DNA of 64,000 bases from Endoryza foliicola (GTDB lineage: Bacteria; Bacteroidota; Bacteroidia; Chitinophagales; Chitinophagaceae), in the NCBI GenBank assembly GCA_965226965.1, contig OZ245715.1:1178001-1242000 (forward strand), read 5' to 3'. The translations under genes and the position numbers were made by a program. This document shows, in pieces, positions 16,137 through 24,952 of the stretch (its first letter is position 1; each line of letters starts with the position of its first letter). The notes under the pieces are model-generated. The model ran no database searches. It saw only the letters and a program-made list of their open reading frames with translations, and had not been told where the DNA came from.

Positions 16137-16808
16137 ATGAAAAAATTCTTAAAATATAGTTTCATTGGTTTAGTTACATTACTTGTAGCGTTCTTTGCAT
16201 TGGTTTTAATTGAAAACAGAAATATGGAAAACTTATCATTCAGACAGAAAGTAATTCGCACCTTGTACCCGTTGATCATGTGGGGAAGCAATAAATCTAA
16301 AAATTACAAGCAACTCACCCATGAGCCAGCCATGCAACCACCTGTTTCAATTTATGATTTTACTGTGGAGTTAGCCGATGGTTCTAAACTGCCATTATCG
16401 AATTTCAAAGGAAAGAAACTGATACTTGCGAATACCGCTTCCGATTGTGGCTATACACCTCAATACACTGAACTGCAAGAATTGTACAAAGCAAATGAAG
16501 GGAAGCTAATGATCATCGCTTTTCCTGCGAATGATTTCAAAGAACAAGAGAAAGCCGGTAATACTGATATCGTAACTTTTTGTCAGCGTAACTATGGAGT
16601 AACCTTCCCAATTGCCGCAAAATCGGTAGTAGTAAAAGGAACAAACCAGAACCCGATTTTTCAATGGCTTAGCACCCGCGAAAAAAATGGCTGGAACATT
16701 CAAGACCCTAAATGGAATTTCAATAAATACTTGATTGATGAAAACGGCGCGCTTGTGGGATGGTTTGATTCGAGTGTGAAACCGGGGGAGTTAATAATTA
16801 AGAATTAA
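16137..16808 (+). CDS. Membrane-anchored glutathione peroxidase-like protein
   Basis: This 223-residue thiol peroxidase has the GPx core. The peroxidatic Cys104 lies in ANTASDCGYTPQYTELQELY and is Cys rather than selenocysteine. The later WNFNKYLIDENGALVGWFD carries the conserved Trp/Asn region. The usual FPCNQF box reads FPANDFKEQE, so the resolving Cys and the catalytic-tetrad Gln are replaced. An N-terminal transmembrane helix (residues ~8-25) and a 45-residue linker place the domain outside the cytoplasm. It probably reduces peroxides with thioredoxin-like partners. The gene ends in the AT-rich repeat that also encodes its last residues. Confidence 0.88.
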   Translation: MKKFLKYSFIGLVTLLVAFFALVLIENRNMENLSFRQKVIRTLYPLIMWGSNKSKNYKQLTHEPAMQPPVSIYDFTVELADGSKLPLSNFKGKKLILANTASDCGYTPQYTELQELYKANEGKLMIIAFPANDFKEQEKAGNTDIVTFCQRNYGVTFPIAAKSVVVKGTNQNPIFQWLSTREKNGWNIQDPKWNFNKYLIDENGALVGWFDSSVKPGELIIKN

Positions 16809-17178
16809 ATGATTAATAGTTTGGCTGCTTGCGGGGTTGAGTTGCAGATGTGATAAATTATATACCTCAGACTCAATAAACTTTTATTTTCCGCATCGCT
16901 GGCAGTTTCTTTGAGTCGCTTTTTTTTGACCACAGAATGCACAAATTAGTACAGATTCTCACAGATTAGACTCCGATATTCAATCAGCCTGACAGCGATC
17001 AGGATTTACAGGATTAATAGATTTGCAGGATGGACAGTCTACCTCCTCCATCTTCCCTCCTCCCTCTTGTATTCCCCCTGTTCCTCTCCCTCTTCTTTCT
17101 CTCTGCCTCTTCGTTCCTCGTCTCCTCTCATCCTCGTTCCTATTTTCGGCTGTTCCATTATTAATTATTACTTATTAA
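16809..17178. repeat. Mosaic intergenic repeats
   Basis: 370 bp with no gene. Text at 16919-16967 (TTTTGACCACAGAATGCACA onward) has a near copy at 36394-36440. A small hairpin lies at 16988-17003. A plus-strand pyrimidine tract (17041-17140) then leads into CGGCTGTTCCATTATTAATT and the dusB stop. Confidence 0.6.
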
Positions 17179-18219
17179 TTAAACCGGGCATTTCTCATGA
17201 TAATTCACCAACTCAATCTTATTCGGTTGGAATTCAAAGCCTGCGTACACTTTACTGATTTCATCTAATACCGCGTCAATTTCTTCTACTTCTTTTAACG
17301 TCACCAATTTATTACGGTATTCTTTGATGTTAGGTAGTCCTTTCAAATAGTTCGCATAATGGCGACGCATTTCATTAATGCCCACAATAGGTCCCTTCCA
17401 TTGAACCGACTTATGCAAATGCTTTCTAGCTACTTGCACGCGTTGTTCTAAAGTAGGTGCAGCCAAGTGTTCACCGGTTTGATGATAGTGTTTGATTTCA
17501 TTGAAGATCCAAGGATAACCAATGGCAGCTCTTCCAATCATGATTCCATCAACACCGTATCTGTTTTTATATTCAACTGCTTTCTCCGGACTGTCGATAT
17601 CGCCATTGCCGAAGATGGGAATCTTTATTCTTGGATTGTTTTTCACTTTTCCAATCAAGGTCCAATCGGCTTCGCCCTTATACATCTGCGATCTGGTTCT
17701 TCCGTGAATGGCGAGTGCCTTGATGCCCACGTCTTGCAAACGTTCTGCTACTTCTTCAATGTTTTTGGTTTCATCATCCCAACCCAATCTTGTTTTTACC
17801 GTTACAGGCAAAGAAGTTGCTTTTACCACGGCATCGGTAAGACGCACCATTAAGTCAATATCTTTCAATACACCCGCGCCGGCACCACGTAGGGCCACTT
17901 TTTTTACAGGACATCCAAAATTGATATCAAGTAGATCGGGATTGGTAACTTCTACAATTTTTGCTGCTAGAGAAAGGCTTTCTTCATCGCCACCAAAAAT
18001 TTGAATCCCGATGGGGCGTTCATAATCGAAGATGTCCAATTTGTGTCTGCTTTTGATGGCATCACGAATAAGCCCTTCACTGCTGATGAATTCGGTGTAC
18101 ATGAGGTCGGCACCATTGTCCTTACAAACGGCTCTGAAGGGGGGATCGCTTACGTCCTCCATTGGAGCCAGTAGTAACGGGAAATCAGGGAGTTGTATAT
18201 TACCAATGGTAACCGCCAT
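17179..18219 (-). CDS. dusB: tRNA-dihydrouridine synthase
   Basis: This 346-residue FMN-dependent enzyme reduces uridines in the tRNA D-loop. The TIM barrel opens with FPLLLAPMEDVSDPPFRAVC. The active-site segment DINFGCPVKKVALRGAGAGV includes the catalytic Cys, and KTRLGWDDE, AIHGRTRSQMYKGEADW and IFGNGDIDSPE complete the family set. Length and start fit DusB. It has its own TAnnTTTG promoter box (18269-18276) and is divergent from the CPBP protease gene. Confidence 0.94.
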   Translation of the reverse strand: MAVTIGNIQLPDFPLLLAPMEDVSDPPFRAVCKDNGADLMYTEFISSEGLIRDAIKSRHKLDIFDYERPIGIQIFGGDEESLSLAAKIVEVTNPDLLDINFGCPVKKVALRGAGAGVLKDIDLMVRLTDAVVKATSLPVTVKTRLGWDDETKNIEEVAERLQDVGIKALAIHGRTRSQMYKGEADWTLIGKVKNNPRIKIPIFGNGDIDSPEKAVEYKNRYGVDGIMIGRAAIGYPWIFNEIKHYHQTGEHLAAPTLEQRVQVARKHLHKSVQWKGPIVGINEMRRHYANYLKGLPNIKEYRNKLVTLKEVEEIDAVLDEISKVYAGFEFQPNKIELVNYHEKCPV

Positions 18220-18268
18220 AGCTAAAATTAAAAGTTTTGCAATACGCTTATTAGTATCTTGCAGCCTG

Positions 18269-18276
18269 CAAATTTA
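18269..18276 (-). promoter_or_regulatory. dusB -7 promoter box
   Basis: TAAATTTG on the minus strand matches the Bacteroidota TAnnTTTG box and lies 49 nt upstream of the dusB start. No clear -33 element is seen. Confidence 0.5.
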
Positions 18277-18302
18277 CGCACTAAAAATTGTAATTTCCAG
18301 TC

Positions 18303-19199
18303 ATGTTGGGACATTTAAGGATAAGCTCTCCCCGAAAGCAATTAGGGGTATTGTTTCTGGTGTTTTCGCCCCAGTTGTTTTTATTGATTGTGGGATTGTT
18401 TATGAGCAACGATCTTGGTGCTTCTCAAAAGATCGATGCCTCTAATATTCAACAGATTAAGTGGTCGCAAGCCCTGTCGTCGGTACTGTTTTTCTTTCTT
18501 CCAGCCTACTTGTTTTCCTTGTTCACTTTTAAAGGCCGACATTTCTATTTCTTAGGATTGAAGAAAGCGCAGCAATTAAACAACTACATATTTGCAGTGT
18601 TGGGCATTTTGTTTATGCTGCCCTTGGTTTTTTATTTGGGTCAATTAAACAGCGGCGTGAATCTGCCCGATTGGATGAGAAAATTAGAGAGTTCGACCGG
18701 TAATCAGTTAGAAGCAATATTGAAAGTGAATAGCAAATGGGACATTTTTGTCAATTTGTTCATAATAGCATTTCTGCCTGCAGTTTGTGAGGAACTATTC
18801 TTTCGAGGTGCGCTTCAACGGGTGCTCATACACTATTTCAAAAACCCATGGGTAGGAATAGTCACTGCATCATTTATATTCTCAACCTTACATCTGCAGT
18901 TTGCGGGGTTCTTGCCAAGATTTTTCTTGGGGATACTTCTCGGGTTCTTCTATTGGTACAGTGGAAGTTTGTGGCCAAGCATTGCGGCTCACTTTGCTAA
19001 CAATGCTTTGCAAGTACTAGTGATTTCTTTTTATCCGGAATACGTGAAAGCAAATCCAAACATGCCTGAAACCATGTTAATTGCTGCCAGCTTAGGTGGA
19101 GCAGCTTTGCTCTATCAATATTACAAACAAAGCAAGGTCACTTACGAGTCGGTATACGAACCGGAAACACTTCATGAAAAAAGTGAGTTCATAGCCTGA
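18303..19199 (+). CDS. CPBP family intramembrane glutamic endopeptidase
   Basis: This 298-residue protein has about eight hydrophobic helices. The catalytic motif EELFFRG places Glu163, Glu164 and Arg168 in a membrane helix. Conserved histidines follow in STLHLQFAGFLPRFFLG and SIAAHFANN. This is the Abi/CAAX-prenyl-protease-like (CPBP) fold. The substrate is unknown. It is the first gene of a tight plus-strand group: cdsA starts 17 bp after its stop and psd follows, so it is probably co-expressed with phospholipid synthesis. Confidence 0.9.
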   Translation: MLGHLRISSPRKQLGVLFLVFSPQLFLLIVGLFMSNDLGASQKIDASNIQQIKWSQALSSVLFFFLPAYLFSLFTFKGRHFYFLGLKKAQQLNNYIFAVLGILFMLPLVFYLGQLNSGVNLPDWMRKLESSTGNQLEAILKVNSKWDIFVNLFIIAFLPAVCEELFFRGALQRVLIHYFKNPWVGIVTASFIFSTLHLQFAGFLPRFFLGILLGFFYWYSGSLWPSIAAHFANNALQVLVISFYPEYVKANPNMPETMLIAASLGGAALLYQYYKQSKVTYESVYEPETLHEKSEFIA

Positions 19200-19216
19200 T
19201 CTAGAAATTACCAATT

Positions 19217-20113
19217 ATGGCATTAAACATTTCTACTTTAAAAACCAGAAGTCTTACTGCAGCAGTTTTTGTAGTAGTGATGATGCTGGGATTGTGTGTG
19301 AATCATTGGACTTTCTTTTTACTTTTTTCCATTATTCATTTTGGGGCTTGGTCGGAATATCAAAAACTCTTTGCCAAAATTGATCCTGCCTACGCTGATA
19401 TTACTCCTTTCCACAAATATGGAGTTCGATTGGCAGGCTGGAGTTTGATGCTTTTTTTTACCGGTAGTATGTTTTCTATCGGAAGCCTCAACTTGCACTC
19501 ACTCGGCCTTTGGATGGGCATTAGTTTTCTTTTTGTGTTGCCAATTGTTGAACTTCTATTCGCAAGAACCATTCAGTTACAAAATATTCGTATTTCATCA
19601 CTTGGCCTTCTCTACATTTCATTGAGTTGGGCGTTGATGATGGATACATGGACACTGTCGAGCCAATTGTTTTCATCATACAGCGGTTGGTTGCCGAAAG
19701 GAGTCATTATTCCAATGGGGGTGATCTTCTCTATTTGGATCAATGATACCATGGCTTATATTGTTGGTTCCTTGATTGGAAAAACGCCGTTGTCGAAAAT
19801 ATCGCCTAAGAAAACCTGGGAAGGAACCATTGGAGGAGTTTTGTTGGCGGTTGCCTTGATCAGTTGGTTAGGAGCAAGCGTAGAGCCATTTAATATCGTG
19901 AAATGGCAGCATTGGACGGTGATTGCTTCTATGGGTGCCATTATTGGCACTTTGGGCGATTTATTGGAATCCAAAATAAAACGCATGGCCGATGTGAAAG
20001 ACAGTGGAAGTTTTATGCCCGGACATGGAGGCTTTCTAGATCGATTCGATTCATTGATTCTTACAGTACCATTTGTATGGCTTTACTTGGTTTTGGTAGT
20101 ATATACCGCCTAA
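19217..20113 (+). CDS. cdsA: Phosphatidate cytidylyltransferase
   Basis: This 298-residue integral membrane enzyme makes CDP-diacylglycerol from phosphatidate and CTP. The C-terminal signature is present as KISPKKTWEGTIGG, then GDLLESKIKRMADVKDSGSF and PGHGGFLDRFDSL, with the metal-binding Asp residues. Eight hydrophobic segments are expected. It lies between the CPBP gene and psd. CdsA and Psd act at successive stages of the phosphatidylethanolamine pathway; the intervening phosphatidylserine synthase is not in this window. Confidence 0.94.
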   Translation: MALNISTLKTRSLTAAVFVVVMMLGLCVNHWTFFLLFSIIHFGAWSEYQKLFAKIDPAYADITPFHKYGVRLAGWSLMLFFTGSMFSIGSLNLHSLGLWMGISFLFVLPIVELLFARTIQLQNIRISSLGLLYISLSWALMMDTWTLSSQLFSSYSGWLPKGVIIPMGVIFSIWINDTMAYIVGSLIGKTPLSKISPKKTWEGTIGGVLLAVALISWLGASVEPFNIVKWQHWTVIASMGAIIGTLGDLLESKIKRMADVKDSGSFMPGHGGFLDRFDSLILTVPFVWLYLVLVVYTA

Positions 20114-20144
20114 AACCCTAAATTGCAGCCTGAAAATTTACAAC

Positions 20145-20801
20145 ATGACAATTCACAAGGAAGGTTACAAGAGTATTTTAATTACGGCCGTTTTGTTCGC
20201 GCTGATCAATTTGGCCTCATTTAATTGGTTGAGTTTCAATTGGCCCATCATCAGTTGGATTATTTTCGTTGTTACACTAGGACTACTCCTCTTCATTATA
20301 TCCTTTTTCCGTGTGCCGAATCGCGTGTTGACCAAAGGTGATAATTTGGTGATTTGTCCTGCAGACGGAAAAGTGGTGGTAATTGAAGAGATCACTGATG
20401 TAGAATACTTCAACGATCGCAGATTGCAAGTATCCATTTTCATGAGTCCGGCAAACGTTCACCAAAACCGCAATCCGGTTTCAGGGGAAGTAGTGTACAA
20501 TAAATATCACAAAGGAAAATATTTGGTGGCTTGGGATCCCAAATCATCTACCGAAAACGAACGCCACTCTGTAGTTTTGAAAAATGAACACGGAGAATTT
20601 TTGGTAAAACAAATTGCAGGTGCGCTCGCAAAAAGAATCGTTAACTATTTGAGCGTGGGTCAGAAAGTAAACCAAACCGATGAATATGGTTTCATTAAGT
20701 TTGGTAGTCGTGTAGATGTACTGCTGCCCGTTGGCACCAAGGTTAAAGTAGAATTGAATCAGGTAGTGAAAGGCGGGGTAACGGTGTTGGCGGAAATCTG
20801 A
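20145..20801 (+). CDS. psd: Phosphatidylserine decarboxylase proenzyme
   Basis: This 218-residue protein belongs to the short, archaeal/Bacteroidota-type Psd group. Two N-terminal hydrophobic helices precede the catalytic domain, with ICPADGKVVVIEE, FMSPANVHQNRNPVSG and the self-cleavage site GS in KFGSRVDVLLPVG. The Ser becomes the pyruvoyl group. It converts phosphatidylserine to phosphatidylethanolamine. It is the last gene of the CPBP-cdsA-psd group. Two terminator-ending repeat units follow, the first of which may end this transcript. Confidence 0.92.
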   Translation: MTIHKEGYKSILITAVLFALINLASFNWLSFNWPIISWIIFVVTLGLLLFIISFFRVPNRVLTKGDNLVICPADGKVVVIEEITDVEYFNDRRLQVSIFMSPANVHQNRNPVSGEVVYNKYHKGKYLVAWDPKSSTENERHSVVLKNEHGEFLVKQIAGALAKRIVNYLSVGQKVNQTDEYGFIKFGSRVDVLLPVGTKVKVELNQVVKGGVTVLAEI

Positions 20802-20829
20802 GGTAATTAATAATTAAGAATTAATAATT

Positions 20830-20956
20830 GGGGCAGGTTGAAGTTGCGAGACCATAGAGGGAATCAACTTGAGAAGAGCCTGGCAGTCTAATTGTACTGA
20901 AATTTTTGTATTAAACTTCTGGACCACCGCCGATTTATCGCGGTGGTTTTTTATTT
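20830..20956 (+). ncRNA. Candidate small RNA, copy 1, with intrinsic terminator
   Basis: The unit starts GGGGCAGGTTGAAGTTG. AAGTTG pairs with CAACTT and the flanking CAGG with CCTG, giving a two-part stem. The unit ends with ACCACCGC (20923-20930) / GCGGTGGT (20940-20947) and a TTTTTTATTT tail. The stem and U-run make a convincing plus-strand terminator. The same sequence repeats exactly 260 bp downstream with three changes. No promoter box is visible, so it could instead be a structured 3' UTR of psd. Confidence 0.45.
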
Positions 20957-21088
20957 ATTATTAATTGAGAATTAATGATGGACGTGCACTGGAGTAGGCA
21001 CTTGCCTGGCCATGAAGCGGAGTTCCCTGAGCTTGTCGAAGGGCCGCTTTGAAATCAATTAATAATTAAGAATTATTAATTAATAATT

Positions 21089-21216
21089 GGGGGCAGGTTG
21101 AAGTTGCGAGACCATAGAGGGAATCAACTTGAGAAGAGCCTGGCAGTCTAATTGTATTGAAATTTTTGTATTAAACTTCAGGACCATCGCCGATTTATCG
21201 CGGTGGTCTTTTTTTT
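21089..21216 (+). ncRNA. Candidate small RNA, copy 2, with intrinsic terminator
   Basis: This second copy of the 20830 unit has no indels. Of its three differences, one (C to T at 21187) falls in the terminator stem and only changes a C-G to a U-G pair. A second (T to A at 21180) lies just outside the stem. The hairpin GACCATCGC (21182-21190) / GCGGTGGTC (21200-21208) is followed by eight Ts. The 130 bp between the copies holds a CTGAGCTTGTCGAAGG motif and AT-rich repeats. A further short palindrome (CGCGAT-TT-ATCGCG) follows at about 21235-21248. Confidence 0.45.
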
Positions 21217-21307
21217 GATGATACTCGAAGCAGCGCGATTTATCGCGTTGAGAGCAGCAATTTGTTATTAGTTACTTTCGGCTGTTCAATTCTTAATTCT
21301 TAATTTC

Positions 21308-22015
21308 TCACAGTATTGCCATCAACTCCTTCAACTCATAAACCGTATAGGTAGGCGTAAAGTCGATTTCTTTGTTGATATGGTTCACATAGATCTGATC
21401 CCAGCCGGCATTTTGTGCTCCTTTGATATCAACTTCGGGGTCGTCGCCAATCATAATGCTTGTACCGGCACTGCCGCCTGTTTTTTGTAAGGCGTATTCA
21501 AATATTTCTTTATGCGGCTTTAGCGCATTGCTTCCTTCGCTGGTGATTACTTCTTTAAAAAAATGATCAATGCCCGAGTGCTTGAGTTTGCTGTGTTGTG
21601 TTTTTTCGAAGCCATTGGTAATGAGATGCAATTCATAGCCTTTGTTGGTAAGGTATTGCAGCACTTCTTTCGCGTCGGCAAACAAACTGGTACGGGTAGG
21701 AAGGTGTTCAAGAAAAGCTACTCCCATTTGATGCGCCAGTGGTTCGTCGCCAATTTTAAAATCAAGGAGTGCTAACATAAATCGCTTCCATCTCAATTCA
21801 TCCACTTTCATGAACCCTTTGCGATAGCGATCCCAGAGTTTATCGTTGTGGTGTAAATAACACTTGTGAAACCGATCGAAATCGTCGATACCTCTTTCTC
21901 TGAGGTTCAAATCGTCGTACAATTGTTGAAGGGTCAAGCGACTATTGGATTCAAAATCCCAAATGGTATGATCTAGATCGAAAAAGACATGTGTGTACTT
22001 AGAGGGCTGTTCCAT
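21308..22015 (-). CDS. HAD family hydrolase, YjjG-like
   Basis: This 235-residue HAD-superfamily phosphatase opens with HVFFDLDHTIWDFESNS (DxDxT nucleophile motif). It continues through motif II (LHLITNGFEKTQHSKL) and the lysine region (NALKPHKEIFEYAL) and ends with GDDPEVDIKGAQNAGWDQIY. This is the YjjG subgroup, which dephosphorylates pyrimidine nucleotides, including non-canonical ones. I place the start at the ATG at 22015. The open frame runs on to 22108, but that would overlap the divergent dehydrogenase gene. Confidence 0.9.
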   Translation of the reverse strand: MEQPSKYTHVFFDLDHTIWDFESNSRLTLQQLYDDLNLRERGIDDFDRFHKCYLHHNDKLWDRYRKGFMKVDELRWKRFMLALLDFKIGDEPLAHQMGVAFLEHLPTRTSLFADAKEVLQYLTNKGYELHLITNGFEKTQHSKLKHSGIDHFFKEVITSEGSNALKPHKEIFEYALQKTGGSAGTSIMIGDDPEVDIKGAQNAGWDQIYVNHINKEIDFTPTYTVYELKELMAIL

Positions 22016-22079
22016 GCCGCAAAATACGAACAAGCGAGAACAGAAAGAAGATGTAATTTGCAGGAATAATTGATTTGAT

Positions 22080-22781
22080 ATGAAAGTGGTTATTACAGGC
22101 GCTTCCAAAGGATTGGGAAGAGCCGTTGCAGAACAGTTTGCCGGTTTAGGTGTTCAATTGTTTATTTGTGCCAGAGGATTGGATGCACTGAAAGAAACAG
22201 CTGCCTCGATTCAAGCCCGCTTCCCTCAATCGACCGTGAATATTCAGTCAGTCGATTTGTCGAGCGAGGCAGCGGTAAAGAATTTTGGCAAATGGGTGAT
22301 GGAAGATGGGAAACCGGTTGATGTATTGGTAAACAATGCCGGTATTTTTTATCCGGGCAGTGTGCACAGTGAGCCGGAAGGAAGTTTGGATGCCCTTCTC
22401 CAGGTGAATTTGATGAGCGCCTATCATTTAACGCGCTTACTAATTCCTGATATGATCAAAGCCAAGCAAGGACATGTTTTCAATATGTGCTCCATCGCCT
22501 CTTTAAATGCGTATGCCAATGGTGGAGCTTACAGCATTTCTAAGTTTGCGCTCTATGGGTTCTCTAAAAATTTAAGAGAAGAAATGAAGCCGCATGGCAT
22601 CAAAGTAACCCATGTATTACCGGGGGCCGCTTATTCTGATTCCTGGAGTGGCTCAGGGGTAGACCCTCAACGGATCATGGAAGCGGATGATGTAGCTAAG
22701 ATGATCTTTGCCGCTTCTCAGCTTTCACCGCAGGCCTGTATAGAAGAAATTGTACTTCGTCCACAATTAGGAGATCTATAA
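22080..22781 (+). CDS. SDR family oxidoreductase
   Basis: This 233-residue classical short-chain dehydrogenase has the cofactor motif ITGASKGLGRAVAEQF (TGxxxGxG), then NNAGIFYPG, and the catalytic pair in AYSISKFALYG (YxxxK) preceded by the Ser in MCSIAS. It ends PQACIEEIVLRPQLGDL, common in the 3-ketoacyl-ACP reductase-like group. The substrate is unknown. It is divergent from the HAD gene with 64 bp between starts. Confidence 0.92.
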   Translation: MKVVITGASKGLGRAVAEQFAGLGVQLFICARGLDALKETAASIQARFPQSTVNIQSVDLSSEAAVKNFGKWVMEDGKPVDVLVNNAGIFYPGSVHSEPEGSLDALLQVNLMSAYHLTRLLIPDMIKAKQGHVFNMCSIASLNAYANGGAYSISKFALYGFSKNLREEMKPHGIKVTHVLPGAAYSDSWSGSGVDPQRIMEADDVAKMIFAASQLSPQACIEEIVLRPQLGDL

Positions 22782-22834
22782 GCAACTTTCCTGCTATTTT
22801 TTCGACCTATTTGAACCGAACTTTTCGTTTTCGT

Positions 22835-24592
22835 ATGAAGATTCGACTACTCCTTACAATACTGGTATCGCTTTCTGCCTTTCTGGCTATGGGCCAGCCG
22901 AGGTTCTATGCTGCCGTGAGCGATGGAGTACTGCTTCCCGGAGTTAGTTTTCAAATTCAGTTTATTGTAGAGGGCGGTGAGAAGGTTCAAGCCATTACAG
23001 AACCTAAAATGCCCATGGTTGAAGTGTACGATAGTTATATAAACGAAAGTCAATCGATCATACCGGGCGGAAAAGGATTACAAAACGTAAAGACGAAAGT
23101 ATTGGTGGTTACCTGCCAAAGTTCAGGGGTGTTCCGGATTGGCGCGGCAACCGCAATAGTCGACGGGAAGAAATTGATTTCTGAACCTATTGAGTTCGAG
23201 ATCAAACGTCCGGGCTTGGGTGATGAATTCAAGTCCTCGCAATCAGATGACAGAATTGTTCGCACCATTACTACTATTCGGGATGGAGAGAGTATCCAGA
23301 GTTTACTTCCAACCAATAATTTCATCAAAGCCACCAGCAGCAAAAAAACCTGTTATGAAGGAGAGGCGGTAATGGTTAGTTATAAGCAATATACCAGAAT
23401 GCAGTCCAACTCTTCTGTATTGAAACGCCCTTCATTCACCGGTTTCAGCGTTGTTGAAATGGTAGACGATTACGAAAAAGATGCGGAGGTTGAGCGAGTA
23501 AACGGAGTGAACTACTATGTATTGAATCTTCGGCAAGTGCAGTTATTCCCATTGCAGGCCGGATCCTATCATTTAGAAAAAGCGAGTATACAATCGGTTA
23601 TTACGGTTTCTAAAGCGGGCGGAGCTTCAAACTTGGAGCGAATGATGAATAAAAACGCAGCGCCTATAAAGGAAAAAGTTTTGATTGAATCGAATGATCT
23701 TAATCTTACCGTATTGCCTTTACCGAATGGTAGTACCAAGACGGGTGCGGTTGGTCAGTTCGAAGTAAAATTGGAAACCGATCAAGTGACTGTAGCGCCG
23801 GGATCATTGATTCCCGTGCGATTTGTTGTAATGGGTACCGGTAACTTCCCCTTGATTGTAGCACCTGAAGTGAATTGGCCCAAAGGTGTAGACACTGCCG
23901 AGCCTGAAGTAAAAGAAAACCTGATAAGAGGTCAATATCCATTGAAAGGAAACAAGGTTTTTCAATATCAATTTACTGCGCCGGATAGTGGTGCTGTTAC
24001 ACTCCCGGCTATTGCATTTTCATATTTCGATCCGGAAACCAAGTCGTACAAAACAGCTCGCTCCAACGAACTTAAAATAGCTGTTTCAAACTTGGTTAAA
24101 GACACGGCAACAAAAGCCTATGTAACCGATGGTGTGAGTGCCGGTACTCCTATTCAGTATTATTACTGTGCGGGCATTGCTCTTGTTATTTTAGTTTCAA
24201 TAGCCGTGCAATGGAGAAAGTCTAAGAAAGAAAAGCAGTCGCTGCAAATGGAAACTAAGGAGCAAGAGCCTATTCAGAAAATTGATTATTTAGAGCCCGC
24301 TAAGAAGAGTTTGTATGAGGGCGACTTTGTAAAAACCCACGAATTAATTCAGAAGGGGATCTGGATGGAGCTTCAAGAGCGATTCCGGTTGAATCCAACC
24401 AATCAAACGAAAGCAGGGATGGAACGCTGCTTGCAAGCAGCCGGCGTACAAGAAGAAAAGATAAAACAGGCGACAGCATTGTTAGCTCTTAATACCAATG
24501 TGTTGTATGCAGGTTTTGCTACCAATGAAGAAATAGCAATGAATGCCTTGCATACTGCTCAAAATCTTATAGAGTCATTTCCTGAGAGCTAG
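22835..24592 (+). CDS. BatD-like protein
   Basis: This 585-residue protein has a signal peptide (MKIRLLLTILVSLSAFLAMG), several Ig-like beta domains (VSDGVLLPGVSFQIQFIVEG, later FEVKLETDQVTVAPGSLIPV) and one transmembrane helix near residue 450 (YYYCAGIALVILVSIAVQW). A cytoplasmic helical tail ends the protein. This is the BatD layout from the aerotolerance (moxR-bat) cluster, where it is a membrane scaffold. No moxR, batA or batB gene is adjacent, so here it stands alone. A TTG start at 22811 is open, but the ATG at 22835 gives the better signal peptide. Confidence 0.85.
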   Translation: MKIRLLLTILVSLSAFLAMGQPRFYAAVSDGVLLPGVSFQIQFIVEGGEKVQAITEPKMPMVEVYDSYINESQSIIPGGKGLQNVKTKVLVVTCQSSGVFRIGAATAIVDGKKLISEPIEFEIKRPGLGDEFKSSQSDDRIVRTITTIRDGESIQSLLPTNNFIKATSSKKTCYEGEAVMVSYKQYTRMQSNSSVLKRPSFTGFSVVEMVDDYEKDAEVERVNGVNYYVLNLRQVQLFPLQAGSYHLEKASIQSVITVSKAGGASNLERMMNKNAAPIKEKVLIESNDLNLTVLPLPNGSTKTGAVGQFEVKLETDQVTVAPGSLIPVRFVVMGTGNFPLIVAPEVNWPKGVDTAEPEVKENLIRGQYPLKGNKVFQYQFTAPDSGAVTLPAIAFSYFDPETKSYKTARSNELKIAVSNLVKDTATKAYVTDGVSAGTPIQYYYCAGIALVILVSIAVQWRKSKKEKQSLQMETKEQEPIQKIDYLEPAKKSLYEGDFVKTHELIQKGIWMELQERFRLNPTNQTKAGMERCLQAAGVQEEKIKQATALLALNTNVLYAGFATNEEIAMNALHTAQNLIESFPES

Positions 24593-24952
24593 TTCTGAAG
24601 TAATTAATAATTAATAAGTAATAATTAATAATGGAACAGCCAGGGGTAATTAAGTATTAATAAGTAATAATTAATAATGAAACAGCCGGGAGCAGGCTGA
24701 AATTTACGAAGCGAAGCGGAGTAAATTTTAGTCCCGCAGGCGAAGCCGTTGCGGGAAGCGAGGATACGAGGACAGGAAAACCGCTGCGAATCCGCTGCGA
24801 ACCTGTCCTGAGCGAACCGAAGGTTCAGTCGAAGGACGCTGCGCCGCCGCGGTGAAAGAAAAATACAATCTTCGCGGCTCCTCTGCGTTTTGAGGTGAAC
24901 ACCCAAGCCGCGAAAACTAAATAACTTAAAACTCAATAACTCAAAACTTGTA
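24593..24952. repeat. Mosaic intergenic repeats
   Basis: 360 bp with no gene. Two tandem AATTAATAATGGAACAGCC / AATTAATAATGAAACAGCCG boxes occur (about 24610-24685), followed by GCTGAAATTTACGAAGCG, CCGCAGGCGAAGCCGTTGCG and GC-rich text. The last part, AACTAAATAACTTAAAACTC, leads directly to the response-regulator stop. The same order of blocks recurs at 63710-63840. Confidence 0.6.

Noticed and set aside
20830..20890. tRNA or known riboswitch in the repeated unit
   Set aside because: No cloverleaf, CCA-proximal acceptor stem or recognised riboswitch core could be drawn; only a two-part stem and a terminator are clear.
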